A stretch of DNA of 64,000 bases from Typhlomys cinereus (Eukaryota > Chordata > Mammalia > Rodentia > Platacanthomyidae). Below the pieces are notes generated by a model that was not told the origin of the DNA, searched no databases, and saw only the letters and a list, made by a program, of their open reading frames with translations. The position numbers and the translations under genes were made by a program. Shown here piece by piece: positions 20,725-32,659 of this stretch. Numbering within the stretch: the first letter of the stretch is position 1; each line of letters starts with the position of its first letter. The stretch lies in the NCBI GenBank assembly GCA_023101885.1, contig JALPQD010000928.1, positions 1 through 64,000 of the forward strand, in the 5' to 3' direction.

Positions 20725-21610
20725 AATAACCAAGGTTCTCTTGAGAGCTCAGCTCAGTGGTATATGTAAAGTGTTGGGAACCCTAGTGTCTCACTAGGGT
20801 GAAGTTCTCAAAGATAAGATAAAGTTTTATTTGCATCTGTTTCCTCAGCAGCGAACATGGGGTAATAAACTTAATAATATGTGATAAGACTTACATGTAT
20901 TGAACACTTAGTACTTCAAGACTGCTATGTGCCTCGTAAAAATGAGCAATGGACATTGATAAAAGTTTAAGTTTTTTTTTTCTCCTGCTATTTATTCATA
21001 TATTATTCTCCCGAGATGGGGGGCTGGCGTGGGGGAGGGTAGGGGGGGTCTCACCGTGGATTAGTCGGGCCTGAAACTTCTACAACCTTCCTGCCTCAGC
21101 CCTCCAAGTGCTGGGATTCCAAGTGTAAGTCACATGCCCAACTTTCTGCATTTTTTAAAAATATTCTAGAATCCACTTTCCTTTTCCTTTTAGTGAATTC
21201 TATATTCCAAACTGCAGAAAAAAATTATTCTTGGGCCTTATGCATTTGGGGGTGAAATCAGTTGGTTAGCAATATCAGTCCTTGGTTGGGGATGAGGTCA
21301 GTGCTTAGAACCCTTGTCTAGACTGGACCCCAGTCCTGTGCTTACACAACCTTACCTTCCATCTATAAAATGGATCTAATGATCAACTTGTTCATATAAA
21401 GGTGTCCCAGGAATGGGGCCATGGGTGGTCATAGCTTTCCCCAGCCCTTCCTCTTCTTCCTACACACTCCTGTCAACGAACGGCAGTAACCGAATAAGAC
21501 ATGAAACTCTCAGTAGCTTATCTCAGTATCACAGCATAGCAGGTCCTTCTGAATCGCTCCGATTCTGAGACCCTGCATTGGCCCACTAAGTCCCACCTCC
21601 TTCAAAACAA
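20725..21610. other. Intergenic, no gene seen
   Basis: Unique sequence with a degraded reversed B1 near 21060-21145 (cctcagccctccaagtgctgggattcc). No supported ORF. Confidence 0.5.
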
Positions 21611-21615
21611 GCTTC

Positions 21616-21850
21616 TCCTGGGGTCACGAGATGGCTCGGCAGGTAAGGTGCCTGCTTGCAAGCAGTCTTGAGTTCAATCCCTGGGAACCCACACATTGGA
21701 AGGAGAAAACAGTCTTCCGAAAGGTGCCCTCTGAATCCCCTTTGCAGCCTGGCAGTCATGTGCCCCCCCCACTTCTCCCTTTCTATCAGATACGTTAGTA
21801 ACACACGCACGCACGCATGCACTCACGCACGTCTTAACTTCCATAACACT
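21616..21850 (+). mobile_element. B2/B3-type SINE
   Basis: 'tcacgagatggctcggcagg', 'cttgagttcaatccctggga', 'ggaaggagaaaacagtcttc'. Closer to classic murine B2/B3 than the two local subfamilies. Confidence 0.75.
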
Positions 21851-21977
21851 TCCACAAATACCACATGTCCTATGATCATGTGATACACATTCCAACTCAA
21901 GTCCCAGAGGAGAGGATTGCAAGTGACTTGCTTTCTGTTTTTCCAAGAACTTTTAGGAAAAGAGCATTATTATTGGT

Positions 21978-22063
21978 TAGGATTTTGTCAGTGTCGGGAC
22001 TCCATCCCAGGGCCTCGAGCTTGCTAGGCAAGCACTCTACCATTGGACTACATCCCCAGTCCC
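21978..22063 (-). mobile_element. ID-type SINE
   Basis: 'gggactccatcccagggcct', 'gctaggcaagcactctacca', 'actacatccccagtcc': the reversed tRNA-Ala-like ID unit. Confidence 0.75.
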
Positions 22064-22064
22064 C

Positions 22065-23690
22065 TGAGCACTTTCTTATCATTTCATTTCATCATTAAAC
22101 CTATCTAAGATCCCAAGTCATAGACGGAACAACAGAGGCCCAGAAAAGTTAAGGCCATGGAATGCCAGAGTTTGTTCTATGCCCCAAGCCGTGCCATGAC
22201 CCCCTGTGAGCCCAGACTCTTTCCTTTGTGCTGTAGGATCCGGGTCCGAGACAGAGATTCAGGCAGGTGAAATACCTTGCCCTAGTCACACAGGGAAGGA
22301 GAGACAGAATCATGATTTCATTAAAGCTAGCCCTCTCCAAAGCGGGTGCTTTTTATTTAGTGCCTGGGGCATTGCCCCTTCGCTGCTTGGGAGCCTCTGA
22401 CTTTCTCAGAGCCTACTGCCCCTCAGAGTGCCCTAGCAGCAGTGACCCCAAAGCAGGGCGTGACTCCCAGGCTGGGGCTGACCCCCTAGCCCACCTCCCT
22501 CAGTCACAGCAGCTGGGGTCAGAGCTCATGAAGCAGGCACGTAGGGCTCCCGGCTGCAGGAGGAATCTAACTTAGAGATCCCCCAACCCCCAAAGCCCAT
22601 TGTCTCCCCAGGAGACAATACAGATAAAGGACCCAGCCTAGTGGGCCGCTTGCATCAATCTGTAGCCATGGAAACCCCTAGGGAGACAATTCCAAAGCTT
22701 TGCCTGCCACCCCCCACCCTGCAGCTGTGGCAGTTCCAGGAAAGCAGCCTCCAGCAGGAGGGGAACTGCTGGTAATTGCTGCTCCCCCCCTCGCCACCTC
22801 CAAATGGGACACAGATGGATCACCCTCGCCCTACACCCCTCTCCCCATTGCGGAACTGATGTTGGTGAAAGAGGCCAGGGGCAGGTTTAAGGCCCTAAGC
22901 TTTATGGGTCAGCTCGAGGGTCCACGCTGGTGAGAAATGCCCTTGATCCCAGGGTCAAACCCGCGGTGTATGTATAGGGGAGTCAGTGGGAGTTCTTAAC
23001 AACAGAGCAACCACTGGCCTGGGAGAGCGCTGGTCTTCGACACATGACTGCCCTCTGGTGGTCAGTCCCTAGAATTGTCAGCAGCCACTCTGGAGAGAAG
23101 AAAATTCCTACAGAGCTCCACGCTCCCCGTGGGTGTTACCAAGATGTGCTTCTCATACCCACCCTGTGGCGAGAGCGAGCTCATCCGACTTACCGAGGCT
23201 CAAGAATATGCAAAAGCTGAGGCTTCTAGAGAATGTCCTGAGGTGAACTCCCCTCCCCTCAACCCCAACAGACCTGACTCAAAAAGTTGCTTCTCTACTG
23301 CAGCCTGTCCCATGGCCTCCGGCAAATCACCCACGCGTATCTTCATCTGTAGAGTGGGAGGGACGCATGTTGCATAGGAAGCTGTGAGTGGCATAGGGGG
23401 TGAAGGTCTGCAAGTCTTTAGAGAGGTGATCCACATGTGATCAATACATGAGATTCTGGGCTTCTCCTGGACTCAGTTCCCATGTTTTTTTGTAAGGCTG
23501 CTGAGAAAACACTTTGGTCTGGGGTCTGAATACACTTGCTCGGTTACTACTGGTTAGTGCATCCCTTTTCCAAAATACTCAGGATCATGCATTTGGGACT
23601 GCAAATTTGGACATGTTCGAATATGCATAATGAAATAGCTTGACTGTGGGATGCAATTGCAATATTGAATTAATTCGTTTACTTATTATT
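22065..23690. other. Intergenic unique sequence
   Basis: Mostly unique, with MIR-like fragments near 22095-22320 and a strong CTCF-type motif at 23049. No gene seen. Confidence 0.5.
23049..23064 (-). promoter_or_regulatory. CTCF consensus motif
   Basis: TGCCCTCTGGTGGTCA. The reverse complement TGACCACCAGAGGGCA fits the CTCF core CCASYAGRKGGCR at every position. It lies in unique sequence, not a SINE. Occupancy is inferred. Confidence 0.65.
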
Positions 23691-23835
23691 TAATGTATAT
23701 ACTCGAGGGAGAAAAGGCATGCACATGCATGTCATGGTTCATGGGTGGAGGTCAGAAGACAAATTTTGAGAAATCAGTTCTCGCCATCATTTGGGCTTCC
23801 AGAGATCGAACTCAGGTCTCCAGGTTTGGGCTCAG
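23690..23835 (-). mobile_element. B3/B2-type SINE fragment
   Basis: 'aggcatgcacatgcatgtcatggttcatgggtggaggtcagaagacaa' is the reversed B2/B3 3' half. Confidence 0.6.
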
Positions 23836-24241
23836 ACACTTGGCCTACATTATTTCAAATATATCTCAAGCATAAAGCCTGAAGAGAATTTTAAGTTTTC
23901 AATCATTTAATCAAAAATATATGACATTTTTATTTTATTACATCTAAAATGGGGAAGATGTGATCCCAGGGCTGAGGGAGGAAGGGGCTGAAGGAGTAAG
24001 AAGGTAAGCTTCTCTCCAAGGTCTGGGAGAGGGAGTTCAGCCCCCTGCTCTCTCTGGCCCTCCCAGGGTCCTGACTCAGCATCTCTGTCAATACGGAGTT
24101 CCAGAGATGTATTAATGGCCAGAGATGCTGCTGGGAGGAAACTGTGAGTGGTCTTCAGCTATGTCACCAACCTTGCACGGAGATTCACTCAGCTTGGCAG
24201 TGGCACCCGGCTGGATTTGGGGCGTGAATAAAAGACAAGGA

Positions 24242-24600
24242 ACTTTTTTTTTTTTTTTTTTTTTTACTGAGGTTTTTATTTATACAATGTTTTACGTCCT
24301 TAGGGAAAGAATCCCAGGACTGTCCCTCCCATGTGTTCTCGTCTTGTTCCTTCATGTTCCGTGCTGAGGTCGGCCGTGGGATGAAGCCACACAGATGGGT
24401 GGGACTGGGTTGTTCTGCCCTCTTCTGGGTCTTTGAGCTGCACATCACATCTGGGGCTGTCTGATTTGCTGGTGAAGGTCATGTCAGTATTTCCAGCTCT
24501 GTGATCATTAACGATTCTCTGACAATAACTCTGCTTCATTCATCACGTCACAGGGAGAAGCCCGGCAGTGACTTTGGGACGCAGTCTAATTAGGACCTGG
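24242..24600 (-). pseudogene. Probable processed retrocopy of an unidentified mRNA 3' end
   Basis: A run of T's (about 24245-24265) is followed on the plus strand by ACTGAGGTTTTTATTTATAC. On the minus strand this is a transcript end with AATAAA about 15 bases before a poly(A) tail. The roughly 330 bases upstream of that signal are not a SINE that I recognise. A 79-codon minus ORF (24300-24539) matches nothing I know. No clear target-site duplication was found, and the 5' limit is a guess. Confidence 0.45.
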
Positions 24601-24879
24601 ACTTGTCTGTCTTCTCAGCAGCATTGCAGGACAGAGCATGAAACAGGCGCAATTACCATGAATTGGGGCCGGACTGAGGTTCCTTGTAGGAGGTAGGCTT
24701 GGATCATGGTCAGCTTCTGAGAATGGGCTAAGTCACCATCCAGCACCAGTGAGATTCCAAAGACTGGATAGTCTTGTTTACTTCCAAGGGGTTCTAGCTG
24801 TATTTTCTAATTTTAGCCATGGATCTGATTGTGTCTCTGTCTTTTGGCTAAAATCAAATGCAATCAGTCTGGATTTTAT

Positions 24880-25079
24880 TTTGCTTTTGTGCTGAGGATT
24901 GGGCCCAAGACACTGCACAGACTATGCTCCGCATTGAGATTTCCACCCACCCACCAGGGCCAGAAGTGTGGGCCACACCATTTCCACCTGGCGTTTTTTT
25001 TAAAGTGGGACCTGGTTCCCAACTCAGGACCTTCTATTTGCGAGACAGAGTCTTAACCCCTGAGCCGTCTCTCCAGCTC
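24880..25079 (-). mobile_element. B2-like SINE, older subfamily
   Basis: 'cacccaccagggccagaagtg', 'atttccacctggcgtttttt', 'cttaacccctgagccgtctctccagct'. The distal half is replaced by other sequence. Confidence 0.7.
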
Positions 25080-25089
25080 TCTTTTTTTC

Positions 25090-25293
25090 TTCTTAAATAT
25101 CTTATTTATTTGGCAGAGAAAGAGAAACAGAAAGAACAGAGGCATGCCATGGCTCACGGGAGGAGGTCGGAGACGAGTTTTTGGAAGTCGGCTCTCTTCT
25201 TTACCACGTGGCCTGTGGGCTTCCAGGTGTTAAACACAAGCCACCAGGTTTACATCCAGGGACCTTAGCCACTGGGCCATCTCACAACCTTAG
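25090..25293 (-). mobile_element. B3/B2-type SINE
   Basis: 'tatttggcagagaaagagaa', 'ggcatgccatggctcacggg', 'accttagccactgggccatc': reversed B2/B3. Confidence 0.6.
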
Positions 25294-25294
25294 G

Positions 25295-25450
25295 CTTTTG
25301 TCTCTGCAGACTTGCCTGGGGGTCTCATACAAATGGAGTCCCACGACATATGGGTTTTGGTGCTCATTCTCTTTCACTCTCACGATGTTTTTCAGGTTCA
25401 CCCATGTTATCCAATGTATCAGTCCTTTCTTGTTTCTTGTTCATTTTCAT
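25295..25450 (-). mobile_element. LINE-1 3'-region remnant
   Basis: 'ggtctcatacaaatggagtc', 'ggttcacccatgttatccaa' and 'gtatcagtcctttcttgttt' correspond to the reverse strand of old mammalian LINE-1 3' ends. The same segment recurs at 27330-27480. Confidence 0.6.
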
Positions 25451-25869
25451 GTTTGTATGTATCTGTACATGTCTGTGTGTATGCACATTTGGAGGTATGT
25501 GGGCACGTGTGTGTGTGCACGTGCATGTGTGGAGACCTAAGGCTGATAATCAAGAAATATCCTCCATCTTTCCTTCACCTTATTCTTTTGCTGAGTATGT
25601 GGGGATGACTTTGAACTTTTGACCTCCCGGCTCCATCTCCCTCGAGCTGCCTCTAGTTTTTCTATGTGGTGCTGGGGGATTGAACAGGGCTTTGTGGTAG
25701 GCAAGAACTCCACCAACCGAGCTATATCTCCAGCTCTGATCCAGAGTCTTGGTTTTGTTCCTGGGTTCCAGTTCTGTTGGTCTGGTGCTGATTTTTATTG
25801 AGCGTTGCTTGAAATTAGGCACAGATATAAAATGCACATCATTCCCAGTGACGTAGCTGTCTAAAGAAA

Positions 25870-26120
25870 GGAAGAGGATCTCAAGGTGTGCACCTATAAT
25901 CTCAGCAACTTTGGAGTTGAGGCAGGAAGATCTTCAGTTGGAGACTCGTTGGGTTGCATAGTGAGGTATTACCTCGAACGTAAAGGAGGTGAGCCTGGTA
26001 TAGCACCAGGGGAGGCAGAAGAATCAGAAGCTCAAGGTCATCCTTGACTGTATTGTAAATTCAAGGCCAACCTGAGCTACATGAGACCCTTTCCCAAAAG
26101 CTGAGAGAGAGAGAGAGAGA
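25870..26120 (+). mobile_element. B1-like SINE fragments with (GA)n tail
   Basis: 'gtgcacctataatctcagca', 'gaggcaggaagatcttcagt', then a second decayed body, 'gctacatgagaccctttccc' and (GA)n. Confidence 0.6.
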
Positions 26121-26589
26121 GAAGAAAAAAAAAGAGACAAGGAATGTCAGAGGGAGCAAGGTGTTTTTCGAAAATGAGGAGAGGTGGAGAGAGACATGCA
26201 TGTCATGTAGAATCATGGATTTGGGGGGAGTAGAAGAGTCAGGGGCAGAGTTGAAAGGAGTGAGCTGACCAAGCCCCGGGCCTGGGTGTGTACAGGAGCT
26301 GAAGGTCTGAGGTGTCCATATGCTGGGTGTGGCTGAGTCGCAGAAGCTACTTGCCAGACCTTGAGATAAAGGGGGACCTGGTCAGGCATCCCTCTGGAGC
26401 AGGAGAGAACAAACCCATAATAATTCTGTGAATTGTGGGATGGTGCTTCCCCCGACTGTTCTGCCTTAGTCTCTCTCTCTCTCTCTCTCTTCCTTCTCTC
26501 CCTCTATTTCTTAGGCGTGGTCTTATTCTGTAGCCTGACCTTAAGTTGGGAGCTATCTCCCTCCCTACCTCAGCTTCCTGAGTACTGAG

Positions 26590-26632
26590 ACTACAGGCAT
26601 GAGCCACTGTGTGTGTGTGTGTGTGTATGTGT

Positions 26633-26671
<39 letters not shown>
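26590..26671. repeat. (GT)n tract after a reversed B1
   Basis: About 60 bases of GT with occasional GTAT, at the end of a reversed B1 (26510-26605: 'cctcagcttcctgagtactg'). Confidence 0.9.
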
Positions 26672-26674
<3 letters not shown>

Positions 26675-26978
26675 GAAAATAACTGGAACAGCCCCCTTCT
26701 CTCCTTCTACCCAGTACTTGAGATGCTAACCTAGTGCTAGCACCTCAGCAAATACTTTATCACTGAGCTACATCTACTGTCCATGGGCTTCCTTCAGTGT
26801 GGAGGTCATCTCCAAAGGACACAGTGTCTGTAAACATCTGGAAAGAATCCGGCCAAACTGGTAGTCCTAGCCTCCCAACCGGGGCTGCACTGAACATTCA
26901 AGTCCAGCCTGAGCTATGAGACTTGGCAGTGGAGGGCCCTCCTCAAGCATCCTAGTGTTGGTGGTAAGACCCAACAGC

Positions 26979-27145
26979 GTAGCCGCTTCCACAGGTCGCC
27001 TCTAGAAGGCAGCCTTCCTCTTCACACTCTGCGGTGCAGCCGCTTCTACAGCTCGCCTCTAGATGGCAGCCTTCCTCTTCACACTCTGCAGTGTAGACGC
27101 TTCCACAGCTCGCCTCTAGATGGCAGCCTTCCTCTTCACACTCTG
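26979..27145 (+). repeat. 57-base tandem repeat, three copies, each with a CTCF-like motif
   Basis: Units start near 26981, 27038 and 27095, exactly 57 bases apart, with only a few differences. Each has CCTCTAGA(T/A)GGCAG, at 26999-27012, 27056-27069 and 27113-27126. The second and third fit the CTCF core CCASYAGRKGGCRS at all but one base (the third position). CTCF binding is inferred. Confidence 0.8.
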
Positions 27146-27329
27146 GCTGCTTGACTCCAAAGGCAGGAAGAGACTGAATTCAAAGCACGCCCTAGGCAGA
27201 AAGGCTCAGAGAGGAACTGTCATCAAAGTCACAGAGGCGAGGGACACAAGGTGAGGGGAGGGGGGAGGAGGAGGCAGTTGGCTTTTCCTGTTTCCTCTCC
27301 TGTAAAGGGAGACCCGCCCACCCCTTGCA

Positions 27330-27548
27330 AACCCTAGCCTACTTTTTGTCTCCATAGATTTCCTGGGTGTCTCATGCAATGGAATACAATATATGTGTCC
27401 TTTGGCATCCAGCTTCCTTCTCTTCGCATGGTTTTTGCAAGATTCACCCATGTTGTTCAGTACATCCGTTCTTTCTTGTTTTATGTGTTTGTGTATCAGG
27501 TACTTGCATGTGTGTATATGCATAGTCCCATGTGTGGGAGCACCGTGC

Positions 27549-27605
<57 letters not shown>

Positions 27606-28199
27606 GCCCACAGTTGATATCAGGAATCATCCTCAATCACCCTTCTCCTGTACTCTTTTGAGACAGGATCTCTAATCAAAACCAGAGCTCACTGATAGAG
27701 CTAGTCTGACTCGATAGCTTGCTCTGGGAATTCCCAGTTTCCCCCTTTCAGGAACTGGAATTACGGGTGGGCTACCACACCTGCCTGACTTTATATGTGA
27801 GATCTGGGGAGCTGAACTCTTGTTCTTTCATTTTGGACAGCAAGTACCTTAACTCCGGAGCCCTCACCCCAAACCCTGCCTTCCTTTGAATGGCCACAAA
27901 ATATTCCGCTGCACACTCTACGTGGGTTTCTGGGGCTTTTACAAATAGTGCTGCTGTGAACGTTTGTGTACGTACTTGCATGGACATGAATTTTCAACTC
28001 TCTTGGGCATATACCCAGGAGTAGAGTTGCTGTGTTTGTGTGTCTTTTTTGTGAGGAGGTAGGGGGTGGGAGTGAGGGGTGGTGTTGAGACCTGGTCTCT
28101 CTATGTAGCCAAAGCTGGCCTTGACTTGACTTGAGCTTGTGATTCTTCTGTTCAGGCTCCTGAGGTTATGGTATGTACTGTTTGTGTATGACTTCTTTT

Positions 28200-28236
<37 letters not shown>

Positions 28237-28610
28237 CACATGCATGTTATGGTACATGGATAGAAGTTAAAACACAACTTTCAGAGGTCAGTTCCAGGAA
28301 TTGAACTCAGTTTCACCAGGTTTGGGTATGGCAGCCCCTCATGTGTGACTTTCTTGAGAAACTGCCAGACTTTTCCAAAGCAGCTGCCCCAATCTGCATT
28401 CCCACCAACAATGTGCAAGGCTCCGGTTTCTCCCCACCCCAGCCAACACTTGCTGCTGCCCGTCTCCTTTGAGTATCCGTGCCAGTGAGGGTGAGGCAGA
28501 GTCTTATCATGGTTTTATTATCTCCTTAGTGACTGATGATGCAGCATCTTCTCATGTGCCTATTGGACTGTGTGTGTCTTCTCTGAAGAAATGTCCACCA
28601 AGTCCCTGGC
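27330..28610 (-). mobile_element. Old LINE-1 3'-region remnant, broken by SINEs
   Basis: Pieces in consistent order on the minus strand: 27330-27490 ('gcaagattcacccatgttgttcag'), 27885-28025 ('gctgctgtgaacgtttgtg', 'gggcatatacccaggagtag') and 28345-28610 ('attcccaccaacaatgtgca'). They resemble the far 3' part of L1M-type elements. Between them lie a (GT)n-bearing SINE (27540-27870), a B1 piece and a B3 piece. No intact ORF. Confidence 0.65.
27540..27870 (-). mobile_element. SINE with (GT)n, third subfamily
   Basis: (GT)n at 27551-27603, then 'aatcaaaaccagagctcact', 'gatagagctagtctgactcg' and 'ggaactggaattacgggtgg'. Relatives occur at about 44735-44965, 51548-51775 and 63095-63300. Confidence 0.6.
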
Positions 28611-28619
28611 ATTCTCCAT

Positions 28620-30220
28620 AGATGTACACATACACACACACTATATATAATATATGTATATTTCACGTCCTATCCAAAATTCAGTTCAGCATACCGACCT
28701 GTGATGTCAGACCCATTTCTCAGGGGAGAAACTGAAATTCAGGGTAGTATAGCGATGCTCCCAAGAGCACACAGTCGGATGAGTGTATAGTGCTTGGGAT
28801 TCGATACAAAGCTTGCCATGTGCTGGGTCTATAGAGATCCATGAATCTCACGACACAACAGCTTTCTAGAGAATCTGCGGTCATTGAACTACTTCCCTCC
28901 CTCCCTCCTTCCCTCCCTCTGCCTTCCTTCCCTCCCTTTTTCCCTTGTTCTTTTTCCCTCTCCCTCCCTCCCTTTTTTCCTTCCTTCCCTCCCTTCCTTC
29001 TTCCATTTTTTTCCCCTCCTTCTCTTTCTTGTTTTCCCTTCTAAGAATTGAATCCAAGTCTTTACCCATGCTAGGTAAATGCTCTACCACTGGGCTGAGA
29101 CAGTCTCTCAGCCCTTTAAATATATTTTTTCCTCCCAATTATCATAAAAATGGGGCGAAGATTTTTCTCCCTTTCTTTACCTGTTAGAATTTTATCCATC
29201 TAGACAGCGACATGTTGGGGGTGGAGGGAGACCTGTGCCTTCAGCAAGTCTGTGGGTATTTTTACTTTGTTTTCTTGAGACCTCTTGTTCAGTAGTGCTG
29301 GCTGGCTTGGTATTGGTAGCTAGCTCAAGATGGCCTCCACTCCAGGTAATTACCCTGCCTCACCCTTCGATATGCAGCCATTACAGGAGTGTGACAGCTT
29401 GCCTGGCTCTTTGGGAAAACTGTGCCAACTATTTTGGGTTCTGAAGGGCAGGACTTTGAGCAGAGTCCTCTAAGGCTTTCTTGAGAAGGTACACCAGGGC
29501 ACGCTACACCAGCGAGAGGAGAAGTCTTGGTTGTGTAGGGACTTTTCCCCGGGTTCCATTACGGTCCTGCTCTGTGCCTCGGGCTGGTGGATTATTACCC
29601 TATATCTGTTTCCTCATCTACAAAAAAGCCTTCAGCACCCCTGACTCACACAGTTGTGGGCTGTGTGAGCTTCATGATGTTGCAGGACCCAAAGTTTAGG
29701 GGAACACGGGATATATTCTTCTGGCTGCAGTCCATGATTGTGGCCCCATTACTCCCCCATGAGTGTCACCCCAACATCAGGAGCTAAGAGAACTGGCTAC
29801 ACCATTATCAACGGAGACATACTTTCCATCCTTCTGGTTTGCCAAATTCCAGCCAACTCTTTCTTCATCCTAGTTACTTGATTAGGAGGTTCTCTCCCAC
29901 CATGGGCCAGGTCCTCTCACATCAATTAGATGATCTCCCACGGGTCTGCTTTGGACTTGCCTAACCAAATAGTTCTTCATTGGTGAGCTCAAAGGCTCCA
30001 CTGTCAATCATCAAGTCGATGCCTGCATCTGACTGGTACACAGGCACACTGTTTGGTTTGAGACGGAACCTCAAAATCACTATGCCGCTGAGGATGGCCT
30101 TGAACTCCTGACCCCTTGCAACCACCTTGAATGTGCTGGGATTACAGGTGTGTGCCACCCCCCCCCTGGCATAGGCATACACTTACCACATCTGAACTGT
30201 CTACCCCCCTGGCTCATTGG
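28620..30220. other. Intergenic, pyrimidine tract and SINE pieces
   Basis: Holds a (CCCTT)n-like pyrimidine tract (28890-29040), an ID-like unit (29042-29115, reversed), a reversed B1-like piece near 30050-30160 and unique DNA. No gene seen. Confidence 0.55.
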
Positions 30221-30236
30221 CACAACACAGTATTCT

Positions 30237-30506
30237 TTTTTTTTTTTTTTTATTCAGTTGTGCATGCATGCGTGTGTGTGCGAATGTGTATGTACGTGTG
30301 TGTGTGTGTGTGTAGAACCACGGACGAATTCGGGAACCACCATGGACGCCTCCACCTCCTTGTTTACTTGTCCGGGGATTCACAGGCTCCGCCCTACCAG
30401 GACCAGAAATGCAGGCCGCCCCCGCTTCCACCCGGTGTCTATACGAACTCAGGACCTTCTGTCTGCAAGGCAGAGGCTTAACCCCTGAGCCACCTCTCCA
30501 GCCCCC
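30237..30506 (-). mobile_element. B2-like SINE, young GC-rich subfamily
   Basis: T-rich tail, short (GT)n, 'gaaccacggacgaattcggg', 'ccgccctaccaggaccagaa', 'gagccacctctccagcccc'. The flanks CACAACAC(A/G)GTATTCT (30221-30236 and 30507-30522) form a 16-base target-site duplication with one mismatch. Confidence 0.9.
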
Positions 30507-30509
30507 CAC

Positions 30510-32070
30510 AACACGGTATTCTGAAATTGGCACTTTGTTCGAAGTGGCTCAGTGCTTTTGGAGACTGGGATCTGAGTTCAGATCCATGATACATCCCTAA
30601 CCAGCCTTTCATGAAGTCCCTTCACACTGTTCTGCTTTTGTTTCCTCATCTATCCAGATGTGCTAGAGGGCAATAGAGAGGTCTCAACTAAACGGTGTGG
30701 GTAAGCGCACAGTTGAGTGTTTATGGTCACTTCCTACTATGCGCCTTCTGAGGACTTGCTAACCAACACTTACTGGATCATTTCGGCGAATGGCTGGAAG
30801 ATCTTTGCTATTCCTCACTCCACAGACCCGGGAAGGGCAAGAACTGGAGCCCACGGGGACGGGCTTCAGATCTCTGCCCACACCTCTCGCAGGAATTCAT
30901 CTGTTCCCAGACAGTGAAACTCCAAAGCTAGCCCGAAACTCACCCGCTGAGAGCTGGCTTTCAGCGCCCTGGCTGTTGGCTCCCTTCTTTCCTCCCAGCC
31001 CCACCCTGCCACCCCCATTTCCCTCCTTGGCCCCAGGGCCTTGCTTCTTCCCCAAACCTGCTCTGCCACAATTCCTTCCAGGTGCCCCCATCTGTAAAAT
31101 GGGGCTAATAACAGTGTCGGTCGGAGGTATGTTGTGGCGAGATGTTTGAGGCGCTGTGCACATGATAGGTTCTTCATGAGTGTGAGCAACCGTCACGTGG
31201 ATAACATCTCTCAAGACCTGAGACCAGGTTCAGTGGCGGCTTTAGTTCTATTGGGTGACTGAAGAAACAAAGGTTCGGAGAGGTGGGTTTGCTTAGCCAG
31301 GAAGCAGCAAGCAGGATCCCGCGAAGGCTTCCAGACTTTTTTTTTAATTTCAGGTCTCGTTAATGTCTGGTATTCTTTGCTGGATGGATGAACAAGTCAC
31401 AACCAATATTTACTTTCCACCTCTGCATGCCACACTGGGTTCTAGATGCCCAAGGGCATTCCGAGATCTGACAGAGAGCCCCGAAGTTGCTGAGAGCCCA
31501 GAGATCTACGGGGGCAAGAAAGCCCAGTCTTGTTTGATGAGGCAGAGCACATTTAGGGTTCAAAGAGGGTAAGAGGCCTTCTGGATGAGAGAGAGGAAGC
31601 AGTCAGGGAAGGCTTCCCGGAGGAGGAGAGGTTACAGCTGGACCTCGAGAACCTGTGAGATATGCTGAGTGAAGAGGTCTGTGTTCAGGAGATAAAGTCA
31701 GAGTTAGTAGCAATAGCTGCCAATTCTCGAGACACCTACGAAGCAGGCTGGGTGTAAAAAGCCTTTGCGTGGGTTATCTCATGAGATCTCCCTACAGGGC
31801 TATGAGGTAAGCGTCATTAGGAATGAGGCTCACAGAGTTAAGGAAAAAAAAAATCTCACTGCACAACTCGATAAAGGGGTAGGGGCCTGGATTTGAATCC
31901 AGAAAGGCTGGTGACAGTGTGGCCTACCTCATCTTCAATGACACGATAAGGGCTTAGGTTGGGGACCCGCCCTGGAGGGCTTTGAAGACCAAAGCTCAAG
32001 CTTGTGGCAAATCACACAATAGACAGCTTCTGGCTGGCAAGCTCGTGGGCATCCAAGGCAGCTTTTTCTT
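30510..32070. other. Intergenic unique sequence
   Basis: No gene seen. Contains a MIR-like stretch near 31085-31110 ('catctgtaaaatggggctaa') and a better MIR at 31715-31935. Confidence 0.5.
31715..31935 (-). mobile_element. MIR-type SINE
   Basis: 'ctatgaggtaagcgtcatta', 'gaatgaggctcacagagtta' and 'ggatttgaatccagaaaggct' follow the reversed MIR order over about 200 bases. Confidence 0.65.
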
Positions 32071-32073
32071 TAA

Positions 32074-32082
32074 AGTTTATTA

Positions 32083-32124
<42 letters not shown>

Positions 32125-32235
32125 CCAGAGGGCACTGTGTGTACTTGTGGAGGCCCAAGGGTGACTTCAGGAATCACCGTGGATTACTTCTACCTCCTAT
32201 TTGGTTCGTTCTGGAGTTTCCCATGCTCCATTAAG
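32074..32235 (-). mobile_element. B2-like SINE, older subfamily, truncated
   Basis: (GT)n, 'ggcactgtgtgtacttgtgg', 'gtgacttcaggaatcaccgtgg', then a break before the head. Confidence 0.7.
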
Positions 32236-32319
32236 ACCATTTCTTAAGGCCTCTACAGTGGAGACAGAGAATGTGAATGGATGATCAGCAAGGTAGAGTT
32301 TGATAGGCAAGACAGGTTT

Positions 32320-32323
32320 TTAT

Positions 32324-32365
<42 letters not shown>

Positions 32366-32655
32366 CTCCATCCATCCATCCATCTATCTATAATTTATCT
32401 GTCTGTCTGTCTGTCCGTTCTATCTATGTGTGTATCAGAGGACACCGTGTGTGCCCGTGGAGGGCCAAAGAACGATTTCGTGTATGATCCTGGATTTTCT
32501 ATCTCCTCTTTGCTTTCCTCTGGAGTTTCCACTCTCTGGGACCAGAAGTACAGCTGCTGCTGTTTCTACCTGGCGTTCTTACTGGGATCAAGATCCGAAC
32601 TCAGGTCTTCTGCTTGGGAGACACATGTTTAACCCCTGAGTCATCTCTCCAGCCT
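32320..32655 (-). mobile_element. B2-like SINE, older subfamily, with (ATCT)n
   Basis: The usual (GT)n is replaced by (ATCT)n, (CATC)n and (CTGT)n over 32324-32420. Then come 'gaccagaagtacagctgctg' and 'aacccctgagtcatctctccagcct'. Confidence 0.75.
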
Positions 32656-32659
32656 AGGA

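Noticed and set aside
26979..27145. CRISPR-like array
   Set aside because: The whole 57-base unit repeats with no unique spacers, in a mammalian genome. It is a minisatellite.
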